Below are positions 33,317 to 36,955 of a stretch of 36,955 nt of DNA, piece by piece. This DNA is from Schwartzia sp. (in: firmicutes) (GTDB lineage Bacteria > Bacillota > Negativicutes > Selenomonadales > Selenomonadaceae). The notes beneath the pieces are model-generated. The model was not told where the DNA came from, ran no database searches, and saw nothing but the letters and a program-made list of their open reading frames with translations. The DNA lies in assembly GCA_017458745.1 (NCBI GenBank), contig JAFTAB010000094.1, positions 1 through 36,955 of the forward strand, written 5' to 3'. Each line of letters begins with the position of its first letter. Positions within the stretch are counted from its first letter, which is position 1. Both the position numbers and the translations under genes were made by a program.

Positions 33317-34039
33317 ATGAGTTATACCTTATCTGCGGCGCGGACGAAAATGCTTGATGAGCTTTCATCGCGCCTTGGCATTTCATTCAGAAATCTCTCG
33401 TTGCTCGATCAGGCACTCACGCATACCTCGTATGCGAATGAGTCGCTTCATCGCAAGGTCACGCACAACGAGCGGCTTGAGTTTCTGGGTGATGCGGTGC
33501 TGGAGCTTGCAACGAGCACGTACTTGTTCCTGCATTTTCCTGAGCTTCCCGAGGGCGACCTTACGAAGGCACGCGCGTCAGTCGTGTGCGAGGCCGCGCT
33601 TCATCGTCGGGCGGCTGAGGTGAATCTAGGCGAGTACCTGCTATTGGGGCATGGCGAGAAAATGACCGGCGGTGATAAGCGTCCGTCGATACTCGCTGAC
33701 GCTTTTGAGGCTGTCATTGGTGCCATCTATCTCGATCAGGGATGGATGAAGGCCTCGGAGTATGTGCTCAATCAGCTCGGAGAGGAGCTGAAGGAGGTAG
33801 AGCACGGCGAGACGATAAAGGACTACAAGACGATGCTTCAGGAGGTCATCCAGAAGCATCAGGGGCAGCACATCGTATATGAGCTGCTGGCGGCGACGGG
33901 CCCCGACCACGCGAAAAAATTTCAGGTGGCGGTGCGCATAAACGGGCTGGCTTATGGAATCGGCAGCGGCCGCAGTAAAAAAATAGCCGAGCAAAACGCG
34001 GCAAAGGCGGCCCTGAAAAAGATGGAGCCCGATAATTGA
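33317..34039 (+). CDS. rnc: Ribonuclease III
   Basis: RNase III cuts double-stranded RNA in rRNA maturation and mRNA control. The 240-residue protein has the nuclease signature HNERLEFLGDAVLEL, the second metal-binding region ILADAFEAVIGAIYLDQG, and a C-terminal double-stranded RNA-binding domain from about 165 (KDYKTMLQEVIQK to AAKAALKKME). The fabF-rnc order is common in Firmicutes. A clear terminator follows, marking the end of the cluster. Confidence 0.97.
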   Translation: MSYTLSAARTKMLDELSSRLGISFRNLSLLDQALTHTSYANESLHRKVTHNERLEFLGDAVLELATSTYLFLHFPELPEGDLTKARASVVCEAALHRRAAEVNLGEYLLLGHGEKMTGGDKRPSILADAFEAVIGAIYLDQGWMKASEYVLNQLGEELKEVEHGETIKDYKTMLQEVIQKHQGQHIVYELLAATGPDHAKKFQVAVRINGLAYGIGSGRSKKIAEQNAAKAALKKMEPDN

Positions 34040-34086
34040 AAAAGAGAGGCCCGGTATCGTACAGAATATTAATACATGACCGATAA

Positions 34087-34121
34087 AAAAGTCTGTCGCA
34101 AAAATTCGCGGCAGACTTTTT
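34087..34121 (+). terminator. Terminator after rnc
   Basis: AAAAGTCTGTCGC (34087-34099) pairs with GCGGCAGACTTTT (34108-34120), with one G-U pair and a T tail. Confidence 0.92.
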
Positions 34122-34165
34122 CATTTTGTGCCCGGCGGCGCACGTTCCTAAACGTGGATTGAAAA

Positions 34166-34252
34166 TTCGCCAAATCGCAGGACAGTTTTTCGCCAAATCG
34201 CAGGATGATTTTTCGCCAAATCGCAGGACAATTTCTCGCCAAATCGCAGGTT
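34166..34252 (+). repeat. Iteron-like array, four copies at 23-bp period
   Basis: The 14-base core CGCCAAATCGCAGG recurs exactly at 34168, 34191, 34214 and 34237. The period is a strict 23 bases, and the nine-base intervals are T-rich (ACAGTTTTT, ATGATTTTT, ACAATTTCT). The last copy ends seven bases before the -35 of the next gene. Spacers are too short and too alike for a CRISPR. Confidence 0.85.
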
Positions 34253-34256
34253 TTTC

Positions 34257-34285
34257 TTGTAATCGCTGTCATCAAGCATTATAAT
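34257..34285 (+). promoter_or_regulatory. Promoter of the AAA ATPase gene
   Basis: TTGTAA (34257-34262) and TATAAT (34280-34285) have a 17-base spacer. A second TATAAT is at 34291-34296. The iteron array abuts it. Confidence 0.65.
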
Positions 34286-34316
34286 GACGATATAATACGG
34301 AATGGGGGGAGCAGTG

Positions 34317-35594
34317 ATGGCGAGTTACAAGCCGAGGATTATCGACGAGGTTATCGCGCATCGTTTGAAGAATAAGGGCGCGATCCTTGTGGAAGGCGCG
34401 AAATGGTGCGGCAAGACCACAACCTGTGAACAACACGCTGAAAGTATTCTTTATTTGAGCAATCCCGACAGCGTGAAGCAGAATTTGCAACTGGCGGATA
34501 TAAGCCCTCGTTCCCTTTTGCAGGGGGAGACACCACGCTTGATTGACGAATGGCAGATGGCCCCTAAACTATGGGATGCCGTGCGGTTTGAGGTGGATCA
34601 TCGAGACGGGTTTGGGCTTTTTTTGCTGACTGGCTCCGCCGTCCCCGCAGAAACGGATCAAATTCGCCACACGGGGACAGGCCGATTTGCATGGATAAAG
34701 ATGAGACCCATGAGCCTCTATGAGTCCGGAGAGTCCTCCGGTGCCGTCAGCCTCGGCGCATTGTTTTCCTCCTCGGATGAAAAGATTTTTGCCGAAAACA
34801 AATCAACATTGGAGAAAATTGCCTTTCTCATTTGCCGTGGCGGGTGGCCGCAGGCAACATTCCTTGAGGGAGAGGACGCGCTGATACAGTCCTTTGATTA
34901 TTTAGATGCTGTCGTGAAATCAGATATTAGCCGTGTGGACGGCGTTTCACGCAACGAGACCAGCGCGCGTCTTATCATGCGGTCTTTGGCACGGCATCAG
35001 GGAACGCAAGCTCCAAACACGACAATTTGTAAAGATATTAACATGAGTGATGACAGGGAACTGAGCAAGGATACAGTGGTGTCCTATACTAATGCGCTGA
35101 AAAAGATTTTCGTGATTGAGGACAGCCCTGCATGGAATCCAAACCTTCGCTCCAAGACAGCTATTCGCACATCGGACACACGATACTTTGTCGATCCGTC
35201 TATAGCCACTGCCGCTCTCGGCATCGGCCCCGGCGATCTTCTGAACGACTTGGGGACATTCGGCCTGTTTTTTGAAACGCTATGTATTCGCGATTTGCGC
35301 GTTTATGCGGAAGCGCTGGGTGGCAGTGTGTACCATTTCCGAACAAAAGAAGGTTTGGAATGTGACGCCGTGGTTCATCTGCGAAACGGAAGCTATGGCC
35401 TTGTGGAAATCAAGCTTGGCGGTGACAAGTTGATTGAGGAGGGCGTGCGCACCCTCAAAGCGGTTGCAGATAATATTGACACAACAAAAATGAAAGCGCC
35501 GGCTTTCCTGATGGTTCTGGCAGGAGCTTCACCTTATGCGTACAGGCGGGATGACGGGGTGTGCGTTGTTCCGATTACGGCGTTGAAAAATTAG
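34317..35594 (+). CDS. AAA ATPase with DUF4143 / PD-(D/E)XK-like C-terminal domain
   Basis: A 425-residue protein of the widespread 'ATP-binding, DUF4143' family, whose role is unknown. Residues about 20-160 form the ATPase: Walker A GAKWCGKTT (27-35), Walker B LIDEWQ (75-80) and LLTGSAVP as a sensor-like strand. The C-terminal part carries a nuclease-like signature with GLECDAVV (Asp350) and LVEIKLGG (Glu364, Lys366). I start at the ATG after GGGGGAG; an ATG five codons earlier has no ribosome site. Base use is less GC-rich than in the core genes. Together with the iterons upstream and the toxin-like pair downstream, this suggests an accessory, transferred gene. Confidence 0.85.
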   Translation: MASYKPRIIDEVIAHRLKNKGAILVEGAKWCGKTTTCEQHAESILYLSNPDSVKQNLQLADISPRSLLQGETPRLIDEWQMAPKLWDAVRFEVDHRDGFGLFLLTGSAVPAETDQIRHTGTGRFAWIKMRPMSLYESGESSGAVSLGALFSSSDEKIFAENKSTLEKIAFLICRGGWPQATFLEGEDALIQSFDYLDAVVKSDISRVDGVSRNETSARLIMRSLARHQGTQAPNTTICKDINMSDDRELSKDTVVSYTNALKKIFVIEDSPAWNPNLRSKTAIRTSDTRYFVDPSIATAALGIGPGDLLNDLGTFGLFFETLCIRDLRVYAEALGGSVYHFRTKEGLECDAVVHLRNGSYGLVEIKLGGDKLIEEGVRTLKAVADNIDTTKMKAPAFLMVLAGASPYAYRRDDGVCVVPITALKN

Positions 35595-35600
35595 CGTCAT

Positions 35601-35692
35601 AAGCTGATTGAACTGATTGAAACGCAAACGCGAATTTGCGGATTGTGCCGGGCGACGCCGTGGTTGTGGCTGCGAGTAATGCAATCTGCACG
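35601..35692 (+). repeat. Flanking direct repeat, left copy
   Basis: This 92-base sequence begins AAGCTGATTGAACTGATTG and ends GCAATCTGCACG. It recurs at 36620-36701 with about nine mismatches and a 10-base difference (GGCGACGCCG is extra here). Inner TGCGGATTG/CAATCTGCA can pair. Confidence 0.85.
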
Positions 35693-35723
35693 GGCTTTGG
35701 AAAGCGGAAGTGCAAAACAAATA

Positions 35724-35766
35724 AAAAGTGGCGTTTGCGGGATAAAATCTCGCAGGCGCCATTTTT
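35724..35766 (+). terminator. Terminator after the AAA ATPase gene
   Basis: The 20-base arms 35724-35743 and 35747-35766 pair throughout, with several G-U pairs, around an AAA loop, and end in a T run. Confidence 0.88.
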
Positions 35767-35790
35767 GCGTGTTTTGATGGGAAAAATGGC

Positions 35791-35819
35791 TTGCAGGGCA
35801 AGAAAAGCACGATTATAAT
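35791..35819 (+). promoter_or_regulatory. Promoter of the nucleotidyltransferase-HEPN pair
   Basis: TTGCAG (35791-35796) and TATAAT (35814-35819) have a 17-base spacer, close to the AGAAGGGGG ribosome site. Confidence 0.6.
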
Positions 35820-35837
35820 AAGAAGGGGGTGTGAGTC

Positions 35838-36197
35838 GTGAAGCGAGAGTTGCAGGAAATATTGGAAAAATATACAGCAGATGTGCAAGCACTTTATGGC
35901 GATTGTTTGAAAGAAGTAATCCTTTACGGCTCTTATGCGCGGGGCGACTACCGCGAGGATTCCGATATTGACATCATGATTCTCGTGGATATGGACGATG
36001 AAGAAATACGGCGCAGGGGTGAAGTGCTTTTGCATTTCACTTATGAATACAACTATGCAAATGATATACTCATTATGCCGATTGTCGTGGATATTGACCA
36101 CTTCAATCGTTGGGTGAGGGCATACCCGTTTTATAATAATGTGTGGAATGAAGGAATTGAACTTTATGAAGAAGAAGGAAGCAAAACCGCTGGATGA
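35838..36197 (+). CDS. MNT-type nucleotidyltransferase (MntA-like antitoxin)
   Basis: A 119-residue minimal nucleotidyltransferase. The signature G-S-X10-D-X-D is exact: Gly31-Ser32 in YGSYARGDYRE, then Asp43 and Asp45 in SDIDIMI. In characterised MNT-HEPN modules such proteins neutralise the HEPN toxin by adding nucleotides to it. The start is GTG after AAGGGGG. The gene overlaps the HEPN gene by 32 bases, in the usual order for this pair. The module has its own promoter and is bracketed by direct repeats, so it looks like a self-contained cassette. Confidence 0.87.
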   Translation: MKRELQEILEKYTADVQALYGDCLKEVILYGSYARGDYREDSDIDIMILVDMDDEEIRRRGEVLLHFTYEYNYANDILIMPIVVDIDHFNRWVRAYPFYNNVWNEGIELYEEEGSKTAG

Positions 36198-36588
36198 TTT
36201 CGGAGGCGCAAAGGAACTGGCGGCGTATCGTATTTCCGTCGCCAAAGAGGATTTGGCAGATGCAGAACACAGTTTTGAGGAAAAACGGTACAGAAATGCC
36301 AACAATAGAGCATATTATGCCATCTTTCGTGCAATCTCCGCTTGCTTGGCCTTGGAGTTCAAGGCGTTCAAGAGCCACGCGCAAGTGATTGGAAATTTTA
36401 ATAAGGATTTCATACACACGGGAAAGTTTCCAAAGGGGATGGGAGAAAAAATCAGCAAGGCACAGATTGTGCGCAACGCAAGCGATTACAGCGATTTTTA
36501 TGTTGTGTCTGTAGAAGAAACGGAAGAACAACTGGAGACGGCTCGACAAGTAGTCGCTTTGGTTGAGGCGTACTTGGAAAAACAGTGA
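36166..36588 (+). CDS. HEPN-domain protein (HepT-like toxin partner)
   Basis: A 140-residue all-helical HEPN protein, with RYRNANNRAYYAIFRAISACL at about 41-61 as the family's most conserved helix. Many HEPN RNases carry R-X4-6-H. Here the matching region is RNASDYSDFY (Arg103, Tyr108, Tyr112) with no His after the Arg, so RNase activity is uncertain. I choose the ATG with AAGGA ten bases upstream; two earlier in-frame starts are possible (36139, 36148). Overlap with the nucleotidyltransferase gene supports joint translation. It could be an active toxin, a decayed one, or a member of a non-nuclease HEPN group. Confidence 0.82.
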   Translation: MKKKEAKPLDDFGGAKELAAYRISVAKEDLADAEHSFEEKRYRNANNRAYYAIFRAISACLALEFKAFKSHAQVIGNFNKDFIHTGKFPKGMGEKISKAQIVRNASDYSDFYVVSVEETEEQLETARQVVALVEAYLEKQ

Positions 36589-36619
36589 GGCAACGCCAGT
36601 TTAATACGTATAGATAATA

Positions 36620-36701
36620 AAGCTGATTGAACTAATTGAAATGCAAGCGCGAATTTGCGGATTGTGCCGTGGTTGCGCTTGCGAATATTGCAATCTGCAC
36701 G
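36620..36701 (+). repeat. Flanking direct repeat, right copy
   Basis: This 82-base copy of the repeat at 35601-35692 lies 31 bases after the HEPN stop. The stretch just beyond it (GCAAACGCGAATT, 36702-36714) repeats part of the left copy once more. Confidence 0.85.
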
Positions 36702-36781
36702 CAAACGCGAATTATCACGGCAAAAGGCGGCGCGCCAACCGCAGCTCAACGGACAATTACATATGGATAATGAAAAAATGA

Positions 36782-36827
36782 CTCCCCATGTGCTATCAAA
36801 AAAAGATAACGCATGGGGAGATTTTTT
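36782..36827 (+). terminator. Terminator after the HEPN gene
   Basis: CTCCCCATG (36782-36790) pairs with CATGGGGAG (36812-36820), with an inner TATC/GATA pairing and a T run. Confidence 0.9.
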
Positions 36828-36955
36828 GAAAAATACCTTCTTGCTGTGTTGTAAACTAATGCCGATGTGACACGTAATGAAGTAGGACTGTTTTCATAGC
36901 TTGCAGAAAATTGCGGAGCAAAGTTGGGAACGATTTTCGTAGAGTAAGCTACTAC
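36828..36955. other. Non-coding end of window
   Basis: No gene or clear signal is seen after the last terminator. It may be the leader of a gene beyond the window. Confidence 0.4.

Noticed and set aside
34166-34252. CRISPR array
   Set aside because: The repeat core is 14 bases, the intervals are nine T-rich similar bases, and no cas gene is near. It is an iteron-like tandem array.
36655-36870. Small coding gene of 71 residues at the window end
   Set aside because: It runs through the right direct repeat and a strong terminator and has no ribosome site.

Overview
The window looks like chromosome from an anaerobic, low-oxygen-adapted Firmicute, most plausibly a member of the Negativicutes (Selenomonas-like). 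The signs are a single-chain pyruvate:ferredoxin oxidoreductase, a flavodiiron oxygen-scavenging protein, the oxygen-independent (CbiD/CbiG) route to cobalamin, FabK as the enoyl-ACP reductase, and a Firmicute-type rpmF-plsX-fab-rnc cluster. The taxonomic call is inference; there is no rRNA gene. Coding bases are GC-rich at third positions, while intergenic DNA is AT-rich, with many clear TTGACA/TATAAT promoters and U-tailed terminators.

Layout. Bases 1-8013 hold the tail of an Rpn-type nuclease/transposase gene, a zinc-ribbon protein, nifJ, a convergent fprA, and a divergent two-gene unit (small HTH protein plus SGNH-hydrolase lipoprotein). Bases 8168-10407 hold a methionine aminopeptidase with an N-terminal SEC-C zinc finger, translationally coupled to a DEAD-box RNA helicase. 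Bases 10463-24245 hold a 15-gene cobalamin operon behind a cobalamin riboswitch: cbiD-E-T-F-G-H-J-C-A, cobU, cbiP, cbiB, cobS, cobD, cobC, many overlapping by a few bases. It covers most steps from the early cobalt-factor intermediates to cobalamin phosphate. CbiL, a cobalt chelatase, the corrinoid adenosyltransferase and CobT are not here.

Bases 24773-34039 hold rapZ, then rpmF-plsX-fabK-fabD-fabG-acpP-(FabK-like flavoprotein)-fabF-rnc, the core of fatty-acid and phospholipid initiation. The last 3 kb (34140-36955) look like an accessory island: a 23-bp iteron array in front of an AAA ATPase with a PD-(D/E)XK-like tail, then a nucleotidyltransferase/HEPN toxin-antitoxin-like pair bracketed by about 90-bp direct repeats.

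The most unusual signal is repetitive intergenic DNA. One structured repeat family (left end TTATCCGATGCT, right end AATAAGTCTCATTTTAT) occurs at six places. It varies by swapping or expanding hairpin modules, and it supplies the last codons of cbiJ and fprA. A second family of inverted-repeat elements ending in (A)AGGAAAC/GTTTCCTT brackets the FabK-like gene in the fatty-acid cluster.
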